In this document: piece by piece, positions 29,640-38,225 of the stretch | Numbering within the stretch: the first letter of the stretch is position 1 | How the letters are laid out: each line of letters opens with the position of its first letter | From: an uncultured Hyphomonadaceae bacterium | Lineage (GTDB): Bacteria; Pseudomonadota; Alphaproteobacteria; Caulobacterales; Maricaulaceae | Assembly (NCBI GenBank): GCA_913058335.1 | Contig: CAJXPX010000010.1 | Span: 1 to 64,000 of the forward strand | Direction: 5' to 3' | DNA length: 64,000 nt | Made by a program: the position numbers and the translations under genes | Notes under the pieces: model-generated | What the model saw: only the letters and a program-made list of their open reading frames with translations | Databases searched by the model: none | Told to the model about the DNA's origin: nothing

Positions 29640-30800
29640 CTAGATAACCTTCACGTCTTCTTCGGGCAGTGTAGGATCAAAATGGCCTTTGATCGGGTCA
29701 AACGAGACATTTATCATTCGCATAACGGCGTCATAGGCTTTCGCACGCATTTCTTCTGGGACAAGCACTTCATTGGTCTCGTCGCGCAGACACTGATACA
29801 TATTTTCCAATGTGATACGCTTCATATGTGGGCAGAGGTTACAGGGCCGGACAAAATCAGTCTCCGGGTTCGCCATGGCGACATTATCTGACATGGAACA
29901 TTCTGTGAGAAGGATAACGTTTTTCGGTCGATTGTCAGACACGTAATCACTCATGGCTTTTGTCGATCCGGTGAAGTCTGATTCTGCAACCACCTCAGGC
30001 GGACATTCCGGATGGGCCAGAACTGTCACGCCAGGATTTGATTCTCGCATTTCGCGGACATCCTGAGCTGAGAAACGGGCGTGAACTTCGCAGCGACCAT
30101 GCCACGCGATAATTTCAATATTTGTTTGTTTGGCAACATTCTTGGCCAAATACTCGTCCGGGATCATAATGACTTTTTTCACGCCCATTTCCGCTGCAAT
30201 GTGTTCGACAATCGCGACAGCATTGGAGGACGTGCAGCAGATATCACTCTCTGCCTTCACATCGGCAGAGGTGTTCACATAGGTCACGACAGGAATGCCA
30301 GGGTAGCGTTGTTTGATAAGTTTCACATCGTCGCCCGTTATAGAAGAGGCGAGAGAACAGCCCGCCCGCATGGACGGAATTAAAACGCGCTTATCCGGAC
30401 ACAGGATTTTAGACGTCTCGGCCATGAAATGAACGCCGCCTTGAATAATCATATCTGCGTCTGTTTTCGTAGCCTCAATAGCAAGACCGAGACTGTCCCC
30501 CCGATAATCACCAACAAGGCCAAAAATATCCGGCGTCATATAATTATGCGCGAGAATGACGGCATTTTTTTCTTTTTTCAGTTTGTTTATGGCGTGAACA
30601 AGGGGGGCATAAGCCGGCCATTCAAACTCTGGTATAAAATCGCTAACCTGTTCATACAGATGGTCAGTGGCGGCTTTGACTTCATCATCGTAAGGGAGAT
30701 CATTCCCAGGCATATCGGGCACCGCGCAGACGCCGTTTTCGACTTCAAGCGTTTGGCCGATCCAACGACCATTTTCCCAGTTGATGAGTTCTTTACCCAT
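29640..30800 (-). CDS. nadA: Quinolinate synthase
   Basis: NadA condenses iminoaspartate with dihydroxyacetone phosphate to quinolinate, using an oxygen-sensitive [4Fe-4S] cluster. The 386-residue product has the conserved cysteines in [23 protein letters not shown] and [12 protein letters not shown], the expected cluster ligand regions, and [20 protein letters not shown] near the active site. ATG 30800 is preferred: GGAGGTC is about 10 bases upstream, and the TTG at 30818 overlaps that site. It is co-transcribed with nadB. Confidence 0.95.
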   Translation of the reverse strand: MGKELINWENGRWIGQTLEVENGVCAVPDMPGNDLPYDDEVKAATDHLYEQVSDFIPEFEWPAYAPLVHAINKLKKEKNAVILAHNYMTPDIFGLVGDYRGDSLGLAIEATKTDADMIIQGGVHFMAETSKILCPDKRVLIPSMRAGCSLASSITGDDVKLIKQRYPGIPVVTYVNTSADVKAESDICCTSSNAVAIVEHIAAEMGVKKVIMIPDEYLAKNVAKQTNIEIIAWHGRCEVHARFSAQDVREMRESNPGVTVLAHPECPPEVVAESDFTGSTKAMSDYVSDNRPKNVILLTECSMSDNVAMANPETDFVRPCNLCPHMKRITLENMYQCLRDETNEVLVPEEMRAKAYDAVMRMINVSFDPIKGHFDPTLPEEDVKVI

Positions 30801-30887
30801 AATCGTGCTGACCTCCAAAGAAATGTCCTATGACGTATATAAGGACGCGGCACCAGCGATGCTATTGAAATTCTGGGATTTCCTCAA

Positions 30888-31175
30888 TTACAGGTAAGGA
30901 ACGGCAAGGACCAGAAGGCCACCTATAAACCCTAGAAAAATGCCAAGATTGCTGACGCGAGAGACCGGAAGCGGTGCTCTACGGTCCATCAAACGTCCAA
31001 TAAACCCAAATACGAGGGATATGAGGGCGCCGATCATTGCCAATATTTGCAGGGTCATCTTGCTCGTCGAATCTCCGACGAAAACGCCTGTCGTCTGGCC
31101 AAAGAGGAGATAACAAATCGCAAATATGGCCAGAGCCATACCGATAATAGTAAGTGTATTGATAAATCTGCGCAT
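30888..31175 (-). CDS. Small membrane protein of unknown function
   Basis: A 95-residue protein that I do not recognise. It has three predicted transmembrane segments (about residues 7-25, 42-62 and 77-94) separated by short polar loops (GDSTSKMT and RLMDRRAPLPVS). It begins 6 bases after the HD hydrolase stop and probably belongs to the same transcript as the ketoacyl synthase and HD hydrolase. No motif points to a function. Confidence 0.65.
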   Translation of the reverse strand: MRRFINTLTIIGMALAIFAICYLLFGQTTGVFVGDSTSKMTLQILAMIGALISLVFGFIGRLMDRRAPLPVSRVSNLGIFLGFIGGLLVLAVPYL

Positions 31176-31181
31176 AGGGGT

Positions 31182-31784
31182 CTAACGTTTTGTCATGTTT
31201 GAGAGTTCCTCAAAACGCTCGAGAAACGCGTGTTCCGCCTCTCTGACGGGTAAGGGCGAGAGCGTCAAGCCAAGACCTTTGGGAGGCCGCTTGAAAAGTC
31301 TGTTAGCCTCGCTCTTCTCAAACCCCGCAATTTGCGTGGCCTCGAACCAGGCACAGTAAATATCACACTGTTTTATTCGCTTTTTTAGGGTTGGCGACAT
31401 TTTTGCGGGCAGACCAAACCGAAGGTGGATGGCTTCTTCCAAACGGGATTCGAATGACTTGTAATCCAGGCCGAGTGCATTCTTGAAGGGGCTTATCATA
31501 TCCCCAATCACATACTCCGCTGCGTCATGCAGAAGCGCCGTGAGACGTTGTTCCGGCGAAGAATTAGGGTATATCGTTATCAGCAAATTTTCGACAATCA
31601 CGCTGTGCTCGGCCACGGAAAAAGCGTTATATCCTGTGGTTTGTCCATTCCACCTCGCGACCCGCGCCAAACCACGAGCAATATCTTCAATCTCTATATC
31701 AAAGGGAGAGGGGTTGAGAAGGTCGAGGCGCCGCCCCGAAAGCATCCTTTGCCAAGCGCGTTTCGGCGGGGGCGTATTCGTCAC
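31182..31784 (-). CDS. HD-domain phosphohydrolase
   Basis: A 200-residue HD-superfamily hydrolase, similar in layout to YfbR-like nucleotidases and other small HD proteins. The metal ligands are visible as AEHS (first His), ALLHDAAEYVIGD (His-Asp pair) and later CDIYCAWFEATQ. The substrate is probably a nucleotide or other phosphoester but cannot be told from sequence. I place the start at GTG 31784, whose bases overlap the TGA of the upstream synthase (GTGA) with GGAAGG just before it; an ATG at 31838 inside the upstream gene is less likely. Confidence 0.8.
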   Translation of the reverse strand: MTNTPPPKRAWQRMLSGRRLDLLNPSPFDIEIEDIARGLARVARWNGQTTGYNAFSVAEHSVIVENLLITIYPNSSPEQRLTALLHDAAEYVIGDMISPFKNALGLDYKSFESRLEEAIHLRFGLPAKMSPTLKKRIKQCDIYCAWFEATQIAGFEKSEANRLFKRPPKGLGLTLSPLPVREAEHAFLERFEELSNMTKR

Positions 31785-32926
31785 GCCACCTTCCGAATAA
31801 ATATGGCTCCGGCGGAATAGCCAGCGCCGAAACTGCAAATCAGACCCGTTTCCCCTGCTTCAAAGTCACCGCTATATTTATGGAAAGCGATAATAGAGCC
31901 TGCGGAGCTGGTATTGGCGTATTCATCCAGAACGACAGGAGCTTTTTCTATTTCGACGTCTTTGCCGAGCACTTTTTTTGCGATCAGAACATTCATATTG
32001 AGGTTGGCTTGATGCAGCCACATTCGTTTAAGGTCGTGCGGGTCAATTTTGTTGATTTTACACTCTTGGGTGATCAACTTTGCGACGAGAGGTACGACTT
32101 CTTTAAACACACTGCGTCCATTTTGAACGAAGAGTTTATCCGTCAATCCTTTACGTCCTCGCGTTCCGTGGAGCCCGTCATCTTCCGGTGCGGTGTGATT
32201 GAGAAACCCAAAATTATTTCGTATATTATTAGAAAATTGCGTGACAAGTTTAGAGCCGATAATTTCCCAATGCTCTGTCGGCGCTATGTCTTCAGCCTCA
32301 ACTAATATGGCCGTTGCCACATCGCCGAAAATAAAATGTGCGTCCCGATCTTTGAAATTAAGATGAGCTGTACAAATTTCGGGGTTAACAACGAGGACAG
32401 ATTTAGCTTGCCCCCCCAAAATGAGTCCGCGTGCAGTTTCAAGTCCGAATGTAGCGGAAGAACAGGCGACATTCATGTCGAATGCAAAACCGGAGGTTCC
32501 TAGAATAGATTGCACTTCAACGGCGACAGCCGGATACCCGCGCTGAAGGTTAGAACAGGCGACAATAATGGCTCCAACCTCTTCGGCTTTTCGCCCGACA
32601 GCGTCCATAGCTTGCTGCGCAGCTATAGCTGCAATTTCGGCTAGAATAGAGGGGTCATCGTCAGGGCGAGCTGGTATGCGCGGCGCCATTATGTTGGGAT
32701 CGAGAATAGGACCTTTGGAAATAACGTAGCGAGATTTAACGCCAGAGGCTTTTTCTATAAATTCTGCATTAGAGTAAGTCAGAGCGTCAAGTTCGCCGGT
32801 TTCAATCGCGGCGGCGTTCTCTGTATTCCACTTATCAACATAAGTATTAAAGCTTTCGACGAGCTCTTCATTTGAAATTGAATCTGTTGGAGTCCAAAGA
32901 CCCGTCGAACTAATTACGGCTTTCAT
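31781..32926 (-). CDS. Beta-ketoacyl-ACP synthase III, PA3286-like
   Basis: A thiolase-fold condensing enzyme of 381 residues. The catalytic triad is clear: Cys in DMNVACSSATFGLE, His in MWLHQANLNMN and Asn in DEYANTSSAGSIIAF. The sequence (AVISSTGLWTPTDSISNEEL, SNLQRGYPAVAVEVQSILG) resembles the Pseudomonas aeruginosa PA3286 type, which condenses medium-chain acyl-CoA with malonyl-ACP and so shunts beta-oxidation intermediates into fatty acid synthesis, rather than housekeeping FabH. That assignment is from memory of the family. It is first in a probable operon with the HD hydrolase and small membrane protein. Confidence 0.85.
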   Translation of the reverse strand: MKAVISSTGLWTPTDSISNEELVESFNTYVDKWNTENAAAIETGELDALTYSNAEFIEKASGVKSRYVISKGPILDPNIMAPRIPARPDDDPSILAEIAAIAAQQAMDAVGRKAEEVGAIIVACSNLQRGYPAVAVEVQSILGTSGFAFDMNVACSSATFGLETARGLILGGQAKSVLVVNPEICTAHLNFKDRDAHFIFGDVATAILVEAEDIAPTEHWEIIGSKLVTQFSNNIRNNFGFLNHTAPEDDGLHGTRGRKGLTDKLFVQNGRSVFKEVVPLVAKLITQECKINKIDPHDLKRMWLHQANLNMNVLIAKKVLGKDVEIEKAPVVLDEYANTSSAGSIIAFHKYSGDFEAGETGLICSFGAGYSAGAIFIRKVA

Positions 32927-33046
32927 ACCTTAACCCTTTGTAGGTTTTTATTTATCTAACAGCTATGCAACGTACCGTGCATGAAATTCAAGGGTTAAGA
33001 AGCAGAACATTCTTTTATGGAGAAGAACAGTTTTGACCGGGTGTTT

Positions 33047-33259
33047 TTACTTCATCAAACAGGGCGGGTTTTCCACTTTTCGATCTTTATCTCTTAGGCA
33101 CTCCACGTAGTTTTCCATCCGTGTAGTCTCATCCTCGTTTTGAGCGGGAGACTCATCAGGTTTCGGTTCGAATAGAGTCGTGCAGCCACTCAATATGACG
33201 GTTGATAGTGTGATAGCCATAGCTGTTGAAAAACGGTTTAGTCTTGCTTGCTTATTCAT
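33047..33259 (-). CDS. Small lipoprotein of unknown function
   Basis: A 70-residue protein with a signal sequence ending in a lipobox (VILSGC, then TTLFEPKPDESPAQ) and a short acidic C-terminal part with two Cys (YVECLRDKD, PPCLMK). ATG 33259 lies one base after the tag stop and is chosen because only from here does a signal peptide begin; the frame continues upstream inside tag. It is the last gene of the ygfZ-GNAT-tag operon. No family recognised. Confidence 0.65.
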   Translation of the reverse strand: MNKQARLNRFSTAMAITLSTVILSGCTTLFEPKPDESPAQNEDETTRMENYVECLRDKDRKVENPPCLMK

Positions 33260-33260
33260 T

Positions 33261-33872
33261 TCATACCCGCCTTGTATTTTTACACGCGTCATTAACGTGG
33301 CAATCAATGCTGTGATCATTGACCATTCCAACAGCCTGCATAAACGCATAAAGAATAACGGGACCAACAAATTTGAAACCCCGTTTTTTCAAGTCTTTTG
33401 ACATGGCAATGGATTCCGTAGTTTCGACAGGCGCGTCTTTGAATCTTTTCCAATCATTTTGAACAGGTTTGCCATCAACATATCCCCAAAGGTAATCTGC
33501 AAAGTCGATCCCTTCTTCGTCTCGCATTTTGACGTAGATTTGCGCGTTAGAGATAGCCGCATTTATTTTCAAACGAGACCGAATAATTCCGGGGTCGTCA
33601 AGTAATCTCGCTCTGTCTGTATCCGTATAATACGCAATAATATCCGGATCGAATCCATCATAGGCTTTAAGCAAATTATCCCGCTTCCGCAAAATAGTAA
33701 GCCAGGACAGCCCGGCCTGCTGCCCATCCTGTATCAATTTGGAAAAAAGAGATTTAGAATCGTAAAGAGGGCGTCCCCACTCTTCATCATGATAAGCACA
33801 ATACAGGGCATCTTCTGGTGGAACCCAGGCGCAACGCGGTAAGTCAGGATTATGATTTGGAAATTCTGTCAT
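33261..33872 (-). CDS. tag: DNA-3-methyladenine glycosylase I
   Basis: Tag removes 3-methyladenine from alkylated DNA, starting base excision repair. The 203-residue product has the family zinc ligands: Cys in PRCAWVPPED, His in CAYHDEEWGRP near the N-terminus, and NDHSIDCHVNDAC near the C-terminus. The middle carries the helix-hairpin core (QQAGLSWLTILRKRDNLLKA). Its ATG overlaps the upstream stop (ATGA). Confidence 0.94.
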   Translation of the reverse strand: MTEFPNHNPDLPRCAWVPPEDALYCAYHDEEWGRPLYDSKSLFSKLIQDGQQAGLSWLTILRKRDNLLKAYDGFDPDIIAYYTDTDRARLLDDPGIIRSRLKINAAISNAQIYVKMRDEEGIDFADYLWGYVDGKPVQNDWKRFKDAPVETTESIAMSKDLKKRGFKFVGPVILYAFMQAVGMVNDHSIDCHVNDACKNTRRV

Positions 33873-34249
33873 TTCATTAGTTCGCGCTCGCTCAGTTCTT
33901 CGTAGCGGGACTGACCCGAAAGGGTTTCATCAAGTTTGTCGTTTTGAGTTATCCATTCCCAATACAAATCCATCGCCATACGGCCATCGTCGAATCTAGT
34001 GAACTCCGCCACAGCTTTGCCCGCTTTTAAATCTCGCTTGGTTGTGAGGCAGTGATAAAGCATATGGCCACGACCTCTTTCATCAAACTGTCCGATAATA
34101 TGGCCCTCGCGTACGTCTCCGCCGAAATAATCAGCAAAAAAGACGATACCTTCTTGCCAGAAGTGAAATCTGGTTTTTCCGCTGATAACGCCGTTATCCG
34201 TATTTTCAACGGGCACGAAAACACGATTGTCCAAGGACATCCGGTTCAC
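33869..34249 (-). CDS. Small conserved protein (family often labelled n-acetylglutamate synthase)
   Basis: A 126-residue soluble protein with a beta-rich pattern: NTDNGVISGKTRFHFWQEGI, FFADYFGGDVREGHIIGQFD and MAMDLYWEWIT. It resembles a small family that databases often label as n-acetylglutamate synthase, although it has no acetyltransferase signature; I would not trust that label. GTG 34249 overlaps the GNAT stop (GTGA); ATG 34240 is an alternative start. Its position between a GNAT enzyme and tag gives no clear role. Confidence 0.65.
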   Translation of the reverse strand: MNRMSLDNRVFVPVENTDNGVISGKTRFHFWQEGIVFFADYFGGDVREGHIIGQFDERGRGHMLYHCLTTKRDLKAGKAVAEFTRFDDGRMAMDLYWEWITQNDKLDETLSGQSRYEELSERELMK

Positions 34250-34743
34250 AAAATTTTCTCCATGCCAATATTGGCGCGGGCATAAACCGGATGGGGACCT
34301 TCATGATTGACGGTCCAGCCATTGCGGGCATAGAGACGCAAAGCGGCTTCGTTTTTGGTGTTGGAAAGTAGAAAGATGGAGTGCAAGTTCAAACCATCCC
34401 TCGCAAAGCCTTCGACGGCCGTCATTAAAATTTGACCTATCCCTTGGCCCTGATACTGTTCGTCCACAGCCATTTTCGTGAGCTCATATTTTCCTTGCTC
34501 ATGTCGCTTTAAAGCGACAACACCAACCACGACGCCATTTAAATGGGCCGAAAAAACGTGGCTGCCATTCTCGATATAGATTTGTGGCCGCGCGACCATG
34601 AGTCTGTCAGACTCTTCCATATGATGGAGCTGTTCAATCCATTTTGCATTCAGTGCAGCAAAGCGGGAGAGGGCACTCACATCATTTCGTCTTATTTCTA
34701 ATTCACCCGGAATGACCATCAACCGAATCCATAATTTCGACAT
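34246..34743 (-). CDS. GNAT family N-acetyltransferase
   Basis: A 165-residue acetyl-CoA-dependent acetyltransferase. The acetyl-CoA binding motif A is VDEQYQGQGIGQILMTAVEG (Q/RxxGxG/A type), followed by SNTKNEAALRLYARNGW typical of motif B. The substrate is unknown. The start overlaps the end of ygfZ; ATG 34719 (MVIPGELEIRR) is a shorter alternative and may be the true start. Confidence 0.8.
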   Translation of the reverse strand: MSKLWIRLMVIPGELEIRRNDVSALSRFAALNAKWIEQLHHMEESDRLMVARPQIYIENGSHVFSAHLNGVVVGVVALKRHEQGKYELTKMAVDEQYQGQGIGQILMTAVEGFARDGLNLHSIFLLSNTKNEAALRLYARNGWTVNHEGPHPVYARANIGMEKIL

Positions 34744-35479
34744 TCATCTCATTTAGCGTAGGCTCGGCTTCTGCCTCTTTCCAGCGGTTAAGACGGATCA
34801 TGGCCATGCCCATTTTTTCATGAACAGAAAGAAGCTCTCCTATAACCCGTTGCCCTGCCAATATTTTGTCACCAGCTTGTGCCGACCCTTGCAAAATTAC
34901 GCCCCGCATACGTTTCTTTACGATAGTCATACGCTTCATTCGGCTCACCACTTCTTGCCCGATGAAGCACCCCTTTTTGAAATCCACGCCGTTCATTAAG
35001 TCCATATTGGCATCTGCCGGAAAAGTAGTGGCTGTTTCAAAATCCCACTGACTTTCCACGATGCCTAGCGAGAGTCGGTGAGCGTTGTAATCCCCACTTC
35101 CAGGAAGTTCAGTTTTTGAGATTTGACGGTGTCCCAACGATGCGTGTCTGGGGTCAGCGTAGCTTTGTTTACTCGACTCTCCCCAAAGGGCATAAACGGC
35201 ATAATCATTGGAAATGTTTTCGATTTGAACAGGCGCGCGCATTTTGTAAAGGGTTAAACGTTTTTCCAGATCTTTGCCAAACTTGACCGGTGTATCAAGG
35301 ATCAATCCGTTCTCAGTCTTCGTTACAAAGAAATCAGCGATGATTTTGCCTTGCGGGGTGAGCAAAGCGGCAAAGGTCATATCTTGATTTAATGTATTCG
35401 TAATGAGCCCCGAAAGCCAATCTTTAACGGTTTCCCCGGTCAAGCGGAGGAGTGTGCGGTTTAGTCGAGTAATTGGCAT
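34703..35479 (-). CDS. ygfZ: Folate-binding protein YgfZ
   Basis: YgfZ is a GcvT-like, tetrahydrofolate-binding protein that supports maturation of certain [4Fe-4S] proteins. The 258-residue product carries the diagnostic motif KKGCFIGQEVVSRMKRM near residue 168, with the family Cys in KGCxxGQE, and an N-terminal GcvT-like fold (LTGETVKDWLSGLITNTLNQ). It is first in a compact operon with GNAT, a small protein, tag and a lipoprotein. NadA in this window is a possible Fe-S client, but that is only inference. Confidence 0.9.
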   Translation of the reverse strand: MPITRLNRTLLRLTGETVKDWLSGLITNTLNQDMTFAALLTPQGKIIADFFVTKTENGLILDTPVKFGKDLEKRLTLYKMRAPVQIENISNDYAVYALWGESSKQSYADPRHASLGHRQISKTELPGSGDYNAHRLSLGIVESQWDFETATTFPADANMDLMNGVDFKKGCFIGQEVVSRMKRMTIVKKRMRGVILQGSAQAGDKILAGQRVIGELLSVHEKMGMAMIRLNRWKEAEAEPTLNEMNVEIMDSVDGHSG

Positions 35480-35578
35480 GACTTAAAACTAATCCATTGT
35501 CTTAAATTTACAAGGTCGGAACTTTTCTCAAAACTGCGGATAGCAAAGATAGCTTCACGTCTTGAAAGGAAATAATTT

Positions 35579-36007
35579 ATGTCTATTAAACGTCACGCCT
35601 CTGCCCATTGGTCAGGAAATCTGAAAGAGGGCAAAGGGACTATATCAAGTAAAAGCGGCGCTTTGTCCGATCAGCCCTTTGGCTTTAACACGCGGTTTGA
35701 AGATAAAAACGGCACCAATCCGGAAGAACTTATAGGCGCGGCTCATGCGGGATGTTTCGCTATGGCCTTTGCGAATGAACTGAGCAGCTTGGATGTTGTG
35801 CCAGAAGATGTCTCCACAAAAGCCACTGTCCATTTAGAGGAGATTGAAGGCGGATTTAAAATTTCCCGTTCTGACATCGACGTCACGCTTGATGCCCCTG
35901 GTGCAGACCGCGCAAAAATTGACGAAGCCTTTGCTGCGGCCGAATCCGGATGCCCGGTTTCAAACGCTTTGAACGCTAAGGTAAAAGTGTCTCTCACCGT
36001 AAAATAA
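35579..36007 (+). CDS. OsmC family peroxiredoxin
   Basis: OsmC/Ohr proteins are thiol peroxidases that reduce organic hydroperoxides. In the 142-residue product the two redox cysteines lie in AAHAGCFAMAFANEL (near residue 59) and AAESGCPVSNALNA (near residue 124). The sequence is closer to OsmC than Ohr. GAAAGGAAAT precedes ATG 35579. It is monocistronic and convergent with glnA, sharing a terminator. Confidence 0.93.
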   Translation: MSIKRHASAHWSGNLKEGKGTISSKSGALSDQPFGFNTRFEDKNGTNPEELIGAAHAGCFAMAFANELSSLDVVPEDVSTKATVHLEEIEGGFKISRSDIDVTLDAPGADRAKIDEAFAAAESGCPVSNALNAKVKVSLTVK

Positions 36008-36044
36008 GAGGGTCGTTAGATTATAGCGCCATAACCTAGAAAAC

Positions 36045-36073
36045 AGAAAAGCCGCCCAAGAGGCGGCTTTTCT
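36045..36073. terminator. Bidirectional terminator between osmC and glnA
   Basis: AGAAAAGCCGCC-CAAG-AGGCGGCTTTTCT has a nearly perfect stem with A-rich left and T-rich right flanks, so it can stop transcription from both convergent genes. Confidence 0.9.
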
Positions 36074-36098
36074 TTTGATGTTTAAGTCTAAGTGAGAC

Positions 36099-37508
36099 TT
36101 AGCATTTGTAATACATATCAAATTCGACGGGGTGAGGGTGCATGGCGAGGCGGTGAACTTCTTCCATTTTCAATTCGATATAAGCGTCAATTTGATCATC
36201 ATCAAAAACATTGCCAGCTTTCAAGAAGTCACGATCAGCATCAAGTGAGTCCAAGGCTTCACGTAGAGACCCGCAAACCTGAGGTATCTTAGAGGCTTCT
36301 GCCGGAGACAGCTCATATAGATCCTGATCCATAGGGTCACCAGGGTGGATTTTATTCTTAATACCGTCAAGACCCGCCATCAGTAGAGCGGTATAGGTCA
36401 AATAAGGGTTACCCGCCGGATCCGGGAAACGGGCTTCAAGGCGCTTACCTTTTGGCGACGCTGTCCAAGGGATACGAATAGAAGCCGACCGGTTACGGCT
36501 AGAATATGCTAGCATTACAGGCGCTTCAAAGCCGGGGACCAGGCGTTTATAAGAGTTGGTAGAAGCGTTCGCGAAAGCATTGATTGCCTTGGCATGTTTA
36601 ATGACGCCGCCGATATAATAGAGGCAGGATTCTGATAGTCCGGCATACTCATCCCCGGCAAATAGAGGTTTTTTGTCTTTCCAGATAGACATGTGAACAT
36701 GCATCCCTGTGCCGTTATCGGCATACATTGGCTTAGGCATGAAGGTGGCTGTCTTACCGTAAGCATGGGCAACATTGTGCACGAGGTATTTATAAAGCTG
36801 CATATTATCTGCCATGGTCAGCAGAGTGTTGAACTGCATTCCAAGCTCATGTTGAGCAGGGGCCACTTCGTGGTGATGTTTTTCCGGACGCAGGCCAAGT
36901 TCTTCCATAACTGAAATCATCTCGGAGCGCATATCTTGGGCAGAGTCGACAGGGGGAACAGGGAAGTAACCGCCTTTAGGGCCTGGGCGATGGCCCATAT
37001 TACCGCCCTGATACTGAGTTCCAGTGTTTTCTGGTAGCTCAGTCGAATCAATTGAATAGCCAGTAACATTTTTATCTGTGTTCCAGCGGACATCGTCAAA
37101 AACAAAGAATTCTGCTTCAGGTCCGAAATAGACGTCGTCGCCAACATTAGCAGAGCGCATATATTCTTCGGCGGCTTTAGCTGTACCGCGCGGGTCGCGA
37201 TTATAAGCTTCTCCTGTATCAGGTTCTAGAATGTCACAGAAAACTGCCAATGTGTCTTGTTGATAAAACGGGTCCATTTTGGCCGTAGAGGCATCAGGTA
37301 AAAGAACCATGTCTGATTCATTAATAGCTTTCCAGCCGCCAATGGAGGATCCATCAAACATTGTGCCGTCAGTAAAGAGGTCTTCGTCAACAAGGTCCGT
37401 GTGGAAAGTCACATGCTGCATTTTTCCGCGCGGATCTGTGAATCGTAGGTCGACGAATTTGATGTCCTCGTCTTTGATTTTTTTCAGTAGTTTATCTGTG
37501 TCGGACAT
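36099..37508 (-). CDS. glnA: Glutamine synthetase, type I
   Basis: GlnA makes glutamine from glutamate, ammonia and ATP. The 469-residue protein has the catalytic-core segments [20 protein letters not shown] and [20 protein letters not shown], and [20 protein letters not shown]. The adenylylation-site region [10 protein letters not shown] near the C-terminus has the tyrosine target of GlnE. It lies 57 bases downstream of glnB in one operon, with GGAAAGGAAA as ribosome binding site. Control by PII and GlnE is expected from the family. Confidence 0.97.
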   Translation of the reverse strand: MSDTDKLLKKIKDEDIKFVDLRFTDPRGKMQHVTFHTDLVDEDLFTDGTMFDGSSIGGWKAINESDMVLLPDASTAKMDPFYQQDTLAVFCDILEPDTGEAYNRDPRGTAKAAEEYMRSANVGDDVYFGPEAEFFVFDDVRWNTDKNVTGYSIDSTELPENTGTQYQGGNMGHRPGPKGGYFPVPPVDSAQDMRSEMISVMEELGLRPEKHHHEVAPAQHELGMQFNTLLTMADNMQLYKYLVHNVAHAYGKTATFMPKPMYADNGTGMHVHMSIWKDKKPLFAGDEYAGLSESCLYYIGGVIKHAKAINAFANASTNSYKRLVPGFEAPVMLAYSSRNRSASIRIPWTASPKGKRLEARFPDPAGNPYLTYTALLMAGLDGIKNKIHPGDPMDQDLYELSPAEASKIPQVCGSLREALDSLDADRDFLKAGNVFDDDQIDAYIELKMEEVHRLAMHPHPVEFDMYYKC

Positions 37509-37565
37509 AGTCCAATTTCCTTTCCCAAAAGTTTTATAAAATTCTTTGTATAGTGAGAGGCTGAC

Positions 37566-38225
<660 letters not shown>

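Noticed and set aside
36092-36292. Small plus-strand frame over the glnA 3' end
   Set aside because: Entirely antisense to conserved glnA sequence.
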